From: Bog-473 sp963726005
GTDB taxonomy: Bacteria; Actinomycetota; Acidimicrobiia; Acidimicrobiales; RAAP-2
NCBI GenBank assembly: GCA_963726005.1
Contig: CAVSAT010000002.1
Location: 372,001 to 436,000, forward strand
DNA length: 64,000 nucleotides
Direction of reading: 5' to 3'
How positions within the stretch are numbered: position 1 is the stretch's first letter; every line of letters starts with the position of its first letter. The position numbers were made by a program, and so were the translations under genes. The notes below the pieces were generated by a model. That model did not search any database, had not been told where the DNA came from, and saw nothing but the letters and a program-made list of their open reading frames with translations. Shown here one piece after another: positions 18,287 to 25,573 of the stretch.

Positions 18287-18714
18287 GTCGCAGCGAGGCC
18301 GTCTGAACTCGGTGCGTCGCTGTGCCCGCTCGGGGCCGACGCGACGTCTCGGAGATCGGACGAAGGGGTCTGCCAGAACACCTCCAGGCGCGAGATGACA
18401 CCGGACTCGTCGATATGGAACGAGTACGCCTCCTCGAGGTGCAGCTCCCGCTCGGGATAGGCCAGATGCTCGGTGACCCGTGCAAACGCTGCGCGGCCAT
18501 CGGAGGCATACGTGACACGGTGGACCTCGTTGCCGTAGCGAGCCGGGACGACGCCGGACAGCAGGTCGAGGTAGCGCCGGCGCCCGACGACGCGATCTCC
18601 GAACGGGCCGACCCGCTCCACCCCCAGGGCCAGCACCGCACCGAGCGCCTCCCAGTCCCGGGCGGTCAGGCACTCGAAGAAGCGCTCGACGATCCCACCC
18701 TCATGCTCCGCCAT
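18283..18714 (-). CDS. SnoaL-like (NTF2-fold) protein
   Basis: A 143-residue protein of the SnoaL/NTF2 cone fold: an N-terminal helix (IVERFFECLTARDWEALGAVL), then VGRRRYLDLL and strand-rich AYSFHIDESGVISRLEVFWQ. The family includes isomerases, hydrolases and non-enzymatic ligand binders, so no reaction can be assigned. The ATG at 18712-18714 overlaps the upstream P-loop kinase by 14 bases, which implies an operon. Its TAG stop and the TAG stop of the opposing secreted-protein gene share the palindrome CTAG at 18283-18286. Confidence 0.72.
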   Translation of the reverse strand: MAEHEGGIVERFFECLTARDWEALGAVLALGVERVGPFGDRVVGRRRYLDLLSGVVPARYGNEVHRVTYASDGRAAFARVTEHLAYPERELHLEEAYSFHIDESGVISRLEVFWQTPSSDLRDVASAPSGHSDAPSSDGLAAT

Positions 18715-19249
18715 CGGACCTCCCGGCCGCGATGACGCGGCGCAAACGGTCCGCGTTGTCTTCCACCCGCTCGGAGCACTCGAGGAGCAGATCGACGCCA
18801 CTCGGCGCGGTCCACGAGGCCCTGGCCGCGCTCACGTGATCCCAGTCGAGCTCGTACCAGTTCGGGATGTGACGCCGTCGGCCCTCGACGCGGGCCCGAT
18901 GGGTGTCGAGGTCGGCGCAGGCCGTCATGACGACGAGGCAGTCCGCACCCTCCTCGGTTGCCACCACGCGCGTCCCCTCGACCTCGGGCTGGCGCGCCAC
19001 GCCGTCGAGCACGACCGAGGAGCCCATTCTCAGCTGCGAGCGCGCCAGCGCCCACAGGAGGGACCATCCCACGGCGCGATGCCCCGGGGGCCGCATCGCA
19101 TCGAGGGCCCGCTCGATCTCGGGATAGGGCCGGAGCCCGCTCATGACCCAGTCGTGGCTCAGCGCGGGAGCCCCGAGCTCCCGCGCGGCGACCGCGGCCA
19201 TCGTCGACTTGCCGGTCGCCTGCAGACCGGTGACCAGAACAAGGAGCAT
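18701..19249 (-). CDS. P-loop kinase/ATPase of the AAA_33 (zeta-toxin-like) type
   Basis: A 182-residue P-loop protein. It has Walker A GLQATGKST at residues 8-16, SHDWVMSG after the first helix (a substrate Asp typical of small kinases), VVLDGVARQ and the LID-like Arg segment HRARVEGRRR. It is similar in layout to small-molecule kinases and chloramphenicol phosphotransferase-like enzymes, but the substrate cannot be read from the sequence. The ATG at 19247-19249 begins the fold directly. The SnoaL-like gene overlaps its end. A second protein of this class is encoded at 20657-21178. Confidence 0.72.
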   Translation of the reverse strand: MLLVLVTGLQATGKSTMAAVAARELGAPALSHDWVMSGLRPYPEIERALDAMRPPGHRAVGWSLLWALARSQLRMGSSVVLDGVARQPEVEGTRVVATEEGADCLVVMTACADLDTHRARVEGRRRHIPNWYELDWDHVSAARASWTAPSGVDLLLECSERVEDNADRLRRVIAAGRSDGGA

Positions 19250-19366
19250 CGCGGGTCTCTGCGCTGTCGGGGAGCGTACCCAGGCGCGCCGCCGCACGCC
19301 CGGTGTCGCTTGCCCCGCGGCCGCCGTGCGTGTGTGATGCACTCCGAAGCCCAGCCGAGGAGCCTC

Positions 19367-19834
19367 ATGGGGACAGTCGCACGAATGGCCACGAGGGAGG
19401 ACGTCACGGCATTGGCCCAGCTCCGGCACTCGTGGACCACCGAGCTGGGCTTGGCGGTCGAGGACCCCCGGTTCGCGGCGACGTTCGCCGCGTGGCTGAC
19501 CCGACAACAAGGACACCGCGCCTTCTGGATCGCCGACGACCAGGGTCACCCCGTGGGCATGGTCAACCTGCTCACGATCGACCGCATGCCGAGGCCGGGC
19601 CTGCCGACGAGCCGTTGGGGCTATCTCGGCAACCTCTACGTCCTCCCCGACCACCGGCTGACCGGCGTCGGGACACAGCTCGTGACCGCCCTCCTGGCGA
19701 CCGCCGCACAGCGTGGGCTCGAGCGCGTCCTCGTGCACCCGAATGAGGGGTCGCTCCCGTTCTGGCGCCGCTCCGCGTTCGTGGGGGCGTCGGACCTCCT
19801 GGTCCACGAGCCGGGTGATCACGCCACGCCGTGA
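19367..19834 (+). CDS. GNAT-family N-acetyltransferase
   Basis: Transfers an acyl group from acyl-CoA to an amine of unknown identity. The 155-residue product has the N-terminal strand-helix (RMATREDVTALAQLRH), the beta-4 motif WGYLGNLYVLPDHRLTGVGTQLV (motif A variant R-x-x-G-V-G at about residues 98-103) and the C-terminal VLVHPNEGSLPFWRRSAF region. The ATG at 19367-19369 is chosen because GAGG lies six bases upstream; an ATG at 19337 in the same frame has none. It is divergent from the P-loop kinase gene. Confidence 0.85.
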   Translation: MGTVARMATREDVTALAQLRHSWTTELGLAVEDPRFAATFAAWLTRQQGHRAFWIADDQGHPVGMVNLLTIDRMPRPGLPTSRWGYLGNLYVLPDHRLTGVGTQLVTALLATAAQRGLERVLVHPNEGSLPFWRRSAFVGASDLLVHEPGDHATP

Positions 19835-19837
19835 CGG

Positions 19838-20572
19838 CTAGGACGCGGGCTTCTGCCAGACCGACACGTGCGCCGCGCTGTCGCTCGTGAACGGCTCGCG
19901 GCGCCAGCCGGCCCAGCGCTCGCGTAGGTGCAGGCCGGCGATGCGCGCCATCAGGTCGAGCTCGGCCGGCCATGCGTAGCGATACGGCATGGAGAACGTC
20001 TCGGCACGCCCCGCCCCGAAGAAGTAGTGGTGCGACACGCCCGACTGCCGGGCGACGTCGAGCTCGTCGAAGCCCACCCGGGTCGGTGTCGCCAGGAAGG
20101 CCCGCACCGTGTCGCCCGGGGGGAGGCGTCGGATCGGCGGCACCTCGACCTCTATCACGAAGCAGCCACCGGGCTCGAGGTGGGTCGCCACGTTGCAGAA
20201 GCACGCCACCTGCTCGTCCTGGGTCGTCAGGTTCTCGATCGTGTTGTACACGAGGTAGGCCAGCCGGAAACTCCGTCCAACGGTGGTGACGGCGAAATCG
20301 CCCACGGTGACGCCGATCGCCTCCGCCCCCGACTTGGTGTGCAGCTGGGCCACCATGTCATGGGAGAGGTCGATGCCATGCACCGGCACGCCACGCCGCG
20401 AGAGCGGCAGCGCGATGCGGCCGGTCCCGATGCCGAGCTCCAAGGCGGCGCCGTCGCCCGCCAGGTCGGCCAGGAAGTCCACCGTCGCCCCGACGAGGCC
20501 GGGGTCGAACATGACGGTCGAGTCTGCGTCGTAGCTCGCCGCGACGGACGCGCCGAAATAGTTCGCCTTCAC
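19838..20572 (-). CDS. class I SAM-dependent methyltransferase
   Basis: A 244-residue methyltransferase. Motif I is ALELGIGTGRIALPL near residues 50-64, followed by the acidic residue in VHGIDLSHDMV, VGDFAVTTVGRSFRLAYLVYN (motif IV region) and HLEPGGCFVIEVEVP (post-motif). The substrate is unknown. The start is the GTG at 20570-20572, because sequence upstream is a 25-base tandem repeat. The stop faces the GNAT gene end with three bases between. The strand and spacing suggest it is separate from the kinase upstream. Confidence 0.85.
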   Translation of the reverse strand: MKANYFGASVAASYDADSTVMFDPGLVGATVDFLADLAGDGAALELGIGTGRIALPLSRRGVPVHGIDLSHDMVAQLHTKSGAEAIGVTVGDFAVTTVGRSFRLAYLVYNTIENLTTQDEQVACFCNVATHLEPGGCFVIEVEVPPIRRLPPGDTVRAFLATPTRVGFDELDVARQSGVSHHYFFGAGRAETFSMPYRYAWPAELDLMARIAGLHLRERWAGWRREPFTSDSAAHVSVWQKPAS

Positions 20573-20580
20573 GAGCCCAC

Positions 20581-20640
20581 TGTGCCAGGCGGGCGCCGGC
20601 GGCGCTGTGCCAGGCGGGCGCCGGCGGCGCTGTGCCAGGC
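20581..20640. repeat. 25-base tandem repeat, two full copies and a 10-base partial
   Basis: Copies at 20581-20605 and 20606-20630 are identical, and 20631-20640 repeats the first ten bases (TGTGCCAGGC). Each copy contains a GGCGCCGGCGGCGC core able to pair with itself. The repeat lies between the kinase stop and the methyltransferase start. Confidence 0.9.
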
Positions 20641-20656
20641 CCGCATCGGGTCGCAC

Positions 20657-21178
20657 CTAGGGCAGCGCAGCGCGGAGGCGGGCCAGGAGCACGTCGAGTG
20701 CGACGGGTCCGTTCGTGTCGACCTCGACAACGGGCCAGCCGCCTGCGACCGGTTGTGTCACGTCGTCGTGCCAGATCTCGGCATCGGAACGCTCGGCGTC
20801 GAAGTGGCCCGCGGCGCGCCGGCCCGCGCACGCCCGGTACCGCGCGAGCGCGACCTCCCGATCGCAACGGCAGAAGACCTCGACCGTCGAACCGGGTAGC
20901 GCACGGATGGAGTGCGCCGCGACGGACCGGTGGAAGTTGGCTTCCAACACTGCGCCCGCGGGCGTCTCCCCGGCGAGTGTGAACATCGCCTCCATGGCAG
21001 CCCGCCCGATACGGCGCGAGTCCTCCACATCGGCCACGGCGTTCCGTCCGAGCAGTGCCTCCTTGATGCTGTCTTTGGCGAACAGCGGGAGCGCAAGCTC
21101 GCCCGCAACGGTGGGCGCCAAGGTCGACTTGCCGCTGCCCGGCGGCCCCGACACGATCACATAGCTGCGGTCGGCCAC
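20657..21178 (-). CDS. second AAA_33/zeta-like P-loop kinase
   Basis: A 173-residue P-loop protein. It has Walker A SGPPGSGKST at residues 10-19, the substrate-loop Asp in FAKDSIKEALLG, VLEANFHRSVAAHSIR and an Arg-rich LID (ALARYRACAGRR). It has the same general class as the protein at 18701-19249 but low identity to it, and a different substrate is likely. The start is a GTG at 21176-21178 directly before the fold. No antitoxin-like small partner is adjacent, which argues against a toxin-antitoxin zeta system. Confidence 0.72.
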   Translation of the reverse strand: MADRSYVIVSGPPGSGKSTLAPTVAGELALPLFAKDSIKEALLGRNAVADVEDSRRIGRAAMEAMFTLAGETPAGAVLEANFHRSVAAHSIRALPGSTVEVFCRCDREVALARYRACAGRRAAGHFDAERSDAEIWHDDVTQPVAGGWPVVEVDTNGPVALDVLLARLRAALP

Positions 21179-21204
21179 GGGCGTCCGGCGCCGACCGGCC
21201 CGCT

Positions 21205-21642
21205 CTAGGCCGTCTTCACCACGAGCACGGCGCAGTGTGCGCCGTGGGCCACCGAGTTAGGCACGCTGCCCAGATAACGGCGGGCGCCGCGCATGCCCTT
21301 GCTGCCCACGACGATGAGGTCCGCCCCGACCTCGACCGCGGTGTTGAGGATCACGTCGTCCGGGTTGCCCTGCGCCGCATGGGCCTCGATTTTGAGGCCG
21401 TCCCCGAACTGCTGCATGGCCGTCTCGCCCACCGCCTTTGCGGCCTCTTCGACCAGGGCCTGCCCTGCGCCGGAGTCGACGAGCGGAGCGCCCGTCGCCG
21501 AGGCCATACCGGGCCGCGGCGCCCGAACCGCCGTCACGACGTGCAGCTCGGAACCCCACGACCGCGCGATGTCCGCGGCCGCCCGGACGGCCTGGTCGGC
21601 GGTCGAGGAGCCATCGGTACCGACGACGACAATCTTGTACAT
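21205..21642 (-). CDS. universal stress protein (UspA family)
   Basis: A 145-residue Usp fold: MYKIVVVGTDGSSTADQAV at the start, then the C-terminal ATP-binding pattern in IVVGSKGMRGARRYLGSVPN (G-2x-G-9x-G-S) at about residues 111-130. This suggests a nucleotide-binding Usp. Start ATG 21640-21642 follows AAGGGGAC. It stands alone, not overlapped by neighbours. It probably acts in stress survival, but the specific role is unknown. Confidence 0.92.
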   Translation of the reverse strand: MYKIVVVGTDGSSTADQAVRAAADIARSWGSELHVVTAVRAPRPGMASATGAPLVDSGAGQALVEEAAKAVGETAMQQFGDGLKIEAHAAQGNPDDVILNTAVEVGADLIVVGSKGMRGARRYLGSVPNSVAHGAHCAVLVVKTA

Positions 21643-21706
21643 GGTTTCGTCCCCTTCTCCGCCGGAGCGCTCAGCGTACTCGTCGTGGGCGGGATCTGCC
21701 CCCGGG

Positions 21707-22915
21707 TCAACCCGCCGTCGCTGCGTACGCCGCCTCCCAGAAGTCGACGAAGTGGCGCGGCGGTTCGGGTGAGGTCATTGCCGTCGTCGTGAGAAGGATC
21801 CCGGTCAGGCCGCGTGTGGGGTCCGAATACCACGTCGTGCCCGTGCCGCCGTTCCAACCGAACCCCCACGGTATCGGTGGCTCGCCGTCGACGGGGCCCG
21901 GTGCCGCCATGCAGTATCCCCAGCCTCCGTGTTCGCCGAGGAAGAGTTGCGCCGAGGCGCGCTGGCCCGGGGTGAGGTGGTCGCGCGTCATCGCCGAGAC
22001 TGCGCCGGGCGACAGCAGCTGCTGCCCCTCGTGCCGGCCGTCCGCCAGCAGCAACGACACGAACGCCCACAAGTCGTCCAGCGTGGAGACCAACATCCCG
22101 CACGCGTTCGCCATTGCGGGGGGCTCGGACCACCATCCGCCGACGGGAGAGTCGAGGACGCCGAGGGTGCCGGTCTCGCCGTCGGGCAGGTAGGCCGTCG
22201 TGAACCGCGCCTGCTTGTCGGCCGGCACGCTGAACGACGTGTCCGCCATGCCGAGCGGGTCGAACAAGCGTTCGCGCAGGAAGGTCTCGAGCGGCTGCCC
22301 GCTGGCCCGTTCCAGCAGGACTCCGAGCACCTGTGCCCCGGTGTTGTAGCGCCACTCCGCACCGGGTTGGTGCAGGAGCGGCAGCGTGGCGAAGCGGGCA
22401 ATCCACTCGTCCGAACCGAAGGGCGGCGGCGGCCACGGTGGGCCGAGCGTCATCAACCCCAGTCCGGCCTCCGCCTCTTGGATCGGGAAGGTGCCCGGAG
22501 GCGCCATGACGGCTCCGAAGCCGAGACGGAAGGTCAAGAGGTCCTCCACGGTGATGGCCCGCTCGGCGGGCACCGTGTCGTCCAGCGGGCTCTCGAGGCT
22601 GCGCAGGACGCGCCGGTCGGCCAACTCGGGGAGGAAGGTGTCGACGGGGTCGCCGACCGACAGCACGCCGTCGTCCACCAACATCATGGCGCCGGCGGCG
22701 GCCATGGGTTTGGTCAGCGAAGCGATCCGGAAGATGGCGTCGCGGGGCAGCGGGGCGGAGTCGTCGAGCGACAGGGAGCCGAGCACCTCGGTGTGCACGT
22801 CGCTGCCGCGTGCGACAAGGGCCGCAAGCCCCGGGACCTCCCCACCGTCCACGTACGCAGCGAGGCGTTGGTGCAGCCGGCGCAGCCCCGTCGCGTCGAG
22901 CCCCCCGACGGTCAC
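21707..22915 (-). CDS. beta-lactamase-fold serine hydrolase (class C/EstB type)
   Basis: A serine hydrolase of about 402 residues related to class C beta-lactamases, DD-peptidases and EstB esterases. The catalytic SxxK is SLTK (FRIASLTKPMAA), the YxN-type Tyr is in WRYNTGAQVLG, and the third box is replaced by the W(N)GGTGTTW stretch near the C-terminus. No signal peptide is visible, so it is probably cytoplasmic and may be an esterase rather than a beta-lactamase. The start is uncertain. GTG 22913-22915 is used; a TTG at 22949-22951 is in frame. An ATG at 22942-22944, eight bases after a TAGCGT box, is one base out of frame and may be the true start if a base was inserted. Confidence 0.85.
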   Translation of the reverse strand: MTVGGLDATGLRRLHQRLAAYVDGGEVPGLAALVARGSDVHTEVLGSLSLDDSAPLPRDAIFRIASLTKPMAAAGAMMLVDDGVLSVGDPVDTFLPELADRRVLRSLESPLDDTVPAERAITVEDLLTFRLGFGAVMAPPGTFPIQEAEAGLGLMTLGPPWPPPPFGSDEWIARFATLPLLHQPGAEWRYNTGAQVLGVLLERASGQPLETFLRERLFDPLGMADTSFSVPADKQARFTTAYLPDGETGTLGVLDSPVGGWWSEPPAMANACGMLVSTLDDLWAFVSLLLADGRHEGQQLLSPGAVSAMTRDHLTPGQRASAQLFLGEHGGWGYCMAAPGPVDGEPPIPWGFGWNGGTGTTWYSDPTRGLTGILLTTTAMTSPEPPRHFVDFWEAAYAATAG

Positions 22916-22962
22916 ACCGGCAGCCGACGCGAACGGGTGGCCATGGGCCAAAACGCTAGCGG

Positions 22963-22968
22963 TAGGGT
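22963..22968 (+). promoter_or_regulatory. -10 box of the YjbR gene (leaderless start)
   Basis: TAGGGT lies six bases before the GTG at 22975. A second box, TAGCGT, reads the other way at 22953-22958, so the two promoters are only four bases apart. Confidence 0.65.
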
Positions 22969-22974
22969 GCCGGT

Positions 22975-23364
22975 GTGGTGACCCTCGACGACGTGATCGG
23001 CATCGTGACGGCCCTGCCGGAGGTGACTGAGGGTGAGCGCTTCGGCAACCGAACCTGGTACGTCGCGGACAAGGCGTTCGCATGGGAACGCCCATTCTCC
23101 AAGGCCGATCTCAAGCGCTTCGGCGACACCGAGCCGCCACGGGGCCCGATCGTCGCCCTGCGCACGGCGGACCTCGTCGACAAGGAGGCCGTGCTGGCCA
23201 CCGGGGCCAGGGGCTTCTTCACCATCCCCCATTTCGACGGCTACGCGGCCGTCCTCGTCCAGCTGCAGGCCGTCACGAAGAAGCCCTTGCGCGAAGCGAT
23301 CGAAGACGCCTGGCTGGCCTGCGCGCCGGAACGGCTCACGAGCGCCTGGCTGGCCGGCTCGTAG
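22975..23364 (+). CDS. MmcQ/YjbR family protein
   Basis: A 129-residue protein of the MmcQ/YjbR (CyaY-like fold) family. It shows the family pattern VIGIVTALPEVTEGERFGNRTWYVADKAFAWERP [residues 6-38], ALRTADLVDKEAVLA and IEDAWLACAPERL at the end. Members are described as DNA-binding-like, but the cellular role is not established. The GTG at 22975 is leaderless; a second GTG follows immediately. It is divergent from the serine hydrolase. Confidence 0.85.
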   Translation: MVTLDDVIGIVTALPEVTEGERFGNRTWYVADKAFAWERPFSKADLKRFGDTEPPRGPIVALRTADLVDKEAVLATGARGFFTIPHFDGYAAVLVQLQAVTKKPLREAIEDAWLACAPERLTSAWLAGS

Positions 23365-23378
23365 GATCGCCCCCGCGC

Positions 23379-24113
23379 TCAGTCGCGCGGCACCCCGCAC
23401 GAGTCGTTGAAGCGGAGCAGGATCCATCGGTCCTCCGCCGGTACCCACTCCCACTCGGTCATGGACGCGTGCACGATGCGCACCCAGCCCCGTCGGTAGA
23501 TCTCGGGGGGCACGCCCAAGAACGCGATCATGCACGCCTCGATGACCCCGGCGTGCACCGCGGCCACCACCAGCTCACCCGGGTGCCGCGCGACAATCCC
23601 GCGGACGGCGTCGGAGGCGCGCACCACGAATTCGGACCAGCTCTCGCCGCCCGGTGCGATGGGCTGGCTCGGGTCGCGATCCCAGTCGGGCACGCCGAAG
23701 AGATCGATCACCTCGGTCCAGGCCATGCCGTCGCACTGCCCCGGATGGAGCTCGCACAAGTCGCAGCGCTCGATGACCGGCCCCAGCGCGGTGGGGCCGG
23801 GCCCCACCACCGGCCGCAGCCGCTCCGCCGTCTCGATCGCCCGGGGCAGGAGCGAGGAGTACAGCGCCGTCGCGTCGCGCAGCTCACCACTCTCGTAGAG
23901 GCGGTCGGCCAGGAACGCCACCTGCCGTCGCCCCAGGTCCGTCAGGCCCGTGCACCCCTTCAGCCCGCCCACCACCCGGCTGACGTTGCACTTGGCCTCC
24001 CCGTGGCGGATCAGCACGATGCGCGAGGCACCCTCCTCGGGCGGGAAGATGCGCAGCACCCCTGCCGCCGAAACGGGGCGGTCGTCCTCAGCACCCACCT
24101 CCCCCGCGCTCAC
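23379..24113 (-). CDS. histidine phosphatase family protein
   Basis: A 244-residue phosphatase of the phosphoglycerate-mutase-like superfamily. The catalytic motif is LIRHGEAKCN near residues 33-42, with the second His in VAAVHAGVIEA and the conserved Arg in SSLLPRAIETAE. A Cys-containing insert (CDLCELHPGQC) lies in the middle. The start is the GTG at 24111-24113, which overlaps the stop of the VWA gene as GTGA, so it is co-translated with VWA/CoxE and MoxR. Substrate is unknown. The coupling hints that it acts with the MoxR-VWA pair, but this is inference. Confidence 0.83.
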   Translation of the reverse strand: MSAGEVGAEDDRPVSAAGVLRIFPPEEGASRIVLIRHGEAKCNVSRVVGGLKGCTGLTDLGRRQVAFLADRLYESGELRDATALYSSLLPRAIETAERLRPVVGPGPTALGPVIERCDLCELHPGQCDGMAWTEVIDLFGVPDWDRDPSQPIAPGGESWSEFVVRASDAVRGIVARHPGELVVAAVHAGVIEACMIAFLGVPPEIYRRGWVRIVHASMTEWEWVPAEDRWILLRFNDSCGVPRD

Positions 24114-25564
24114 GCCAGGTTTCCGACGAAGTGTTCGAGCTGGCGCAGCGTACGGCACTCCACGACCTCGTCGCAGTGTGCGGCGTACTCGCCCACGATG
24201 GAGTCGCCCGATCCCCAGTAGTCGCGCGGCTCGGGGTTGAGCCAGTAGACGTGGCGGGCCATCGACTGCAGGTCTTCGAGCACCCAGGATCCCGAGGCGT
24301 GATAGTTGTTGCGCGCGTCGCCGAGGACCATGATGCTCGAGCGCGACGTGACCTGGTCGCCCCAGCGCCGGTGGAACTCGGTCAGCGCGTGCCCGTAGTC
24401 GGAGTGGCCGTCGACCCAGATGACGTCCGCCTCCAGGTTGATGCGGGCCACGGCCTCCGCGGGGTCGACCACGCCCTCGAAGAACCGCGTCACCTCGTCG
24501 ATGCCGTCGACGAACACGAAGCTGCGCACCTTGGAGAACTGCGAGGAGATGGCGTACACCAGGTGCAGCGTGAAGCGCGCGAAGCTCGCCACCGATCCCG
24601 AGATGTCCGCGATGACGAAGATCTCCGGCTTGGCCGGGCGGGGGTGGCGGAAGCGGGGCTCAATGGGCACGCCACCGGTCGAGAGCGAGCGCCGCATCGT
24701 GGCCCGGAAGTCCAGGGGGCCCTTCCGGCCGTGCCGGCGCTTGCGGGCGAGGCGCACGGCCAGCTTGCGGGACAGCGGATGGAGCACCCGGTGCAACACG
24801 GCGAGCTCCTCGCGGGTCGCGTGCATCACGTCGATGTCCTCGGGCAGCGGCTTGCGCACGGAGCGGGCGAGGGCCTCGGCGCCACGGTCCTCCACCAGCC
24901 GGCGGCGGATCTCCGTCTCCACGGCGCGGCGGAATTTCTCGATGCGCGCCTTGAACTCGTCCGCGGCCAGCCGCTCCTCCAGCTCCGTCAGGGAGCCGCC
25001 GGCGGCGCCCGCCTGCGTCTGGCCCATCAGGCGCTCGAGCACCCCGTCGAGATCGAGGTTCCGCAACGTGCGATACAGGTAGTACGTCCCGCCGACCGGA
25101 CGTCCCGGTTCCATGCCGGCGTAGCGGTCGACCGCGTTGCGGGCCACGGCGTTCATGAGCGCCGCGTCGGCCGACAGCAGCGACTTGAAGAGCAGCTCGG
25201 CCAGCTCCTCGGGCGTCATACCCTCGCCGGCGCCGCCCCCTTTCCAGGAGCGACCCTGGCCCCGCGCACCGCCCTGACCGGCCTGCTCCCCCGACTGCTC
25301 GGTGTCCTCCCCGCCCGGTTCCTCGCTCTCGGCCCCCGGGGCGCCGCCGGTCCGCACGGCGAAGAACACCTCGAAGGCCGTTTCGAACGCCCGCCAGTGC
25401 GAGGAGGACTTCACGAGCGTGGCCGCCAACGCGTACTTCAAGGCGTCGCGATCCTCGAGGGGGATGTGCTTGACCGCCTCGGCGGCGTCGAGGTGCTCGG
25501 TCAGGGAGACGGGCAGCCCGGATCGGCGCAGCTCGGTGACGAAGCCGGAGAGAAGGTCGAGCAC
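24110..25564 (-). CDS. VWA domain-containing CoxE/ViaA-like protein
   Basis: A 484-residue protein. The N-terminal region is helical (VTELRRSGLPVSLTEHLDAAEAV), then a Gly/Glu/Gln-rich low-complexity linker at residues 80-112 and a long helical block. A C-terminal von Willebrand A domain has the metal-ion site DISGSVASF near residue 318. Such proteins act with MoxR AAA+ ATPases (as in CoxD/CoxE or RavA/ViaA) as chaperones for metalloenzyme or complex assembly. The GTG start at 25562-25564 is nine bases from the MoxR stop. The client is not identifiable here. Confidence 0.88.
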   Translation of the reverse strand: MLDLLSGFVTELRRSGLPVSLTEHLDAAEAVKHIPLEDRDALKYALAATLVKSSSHWRAFETAFEVFFAVRTGGAPGAESEEPGGEDTEQSGEQAGQGGARGQGRSWKGGGAGEGMTPEELAELLFKSLLSADAALMNAVARNAVDRYAGMEPGRPVGGTYYLYRTLRNLDLDGVLERLMGQTQAGAAGGSLTELEERLAADEFKARIEKFRRAVETEIRRRLVEDRGAEALARSVRKPLPEDIDVMHATREELAVLHRVLHPLSRKLAVRLARKRRHGRKGPLDFRATMRRSLSTGGVPIEPRFRHPRPAKPEIFVIADISGSVASFARFTLHLVYAISSQFSKVRSFVFVDGIDEVTRFFEGVVDPAEAVARINLEADVIWVDGHSDYGHALTEFHRRWGDQVTSRSSIMVLGDARNNYHASGSWVLEDLQSMARHVYWLNPEPRDYWGSGDSIVGEYAAHCDEVVECRTLRQLEHFVGNLA

Positions 25565-25573
25565 GCGGACGCC

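Noticed and set aside
18701..21178. Zeta-type toxin-antitoxin modules
   Set aside because: Two P-loop kinases resemble zeta toxins, but neither has a small epsilon-like antitoxin gene in front. One is followed by a SnoaL gene instead.
21707..22915. A beta-lactamase conferring resistance
   Set aside because: The SxxK and YxN boxes are present, but there is no signal peptide and the third box is atypical. Esterase-like EstB proteins share these features.
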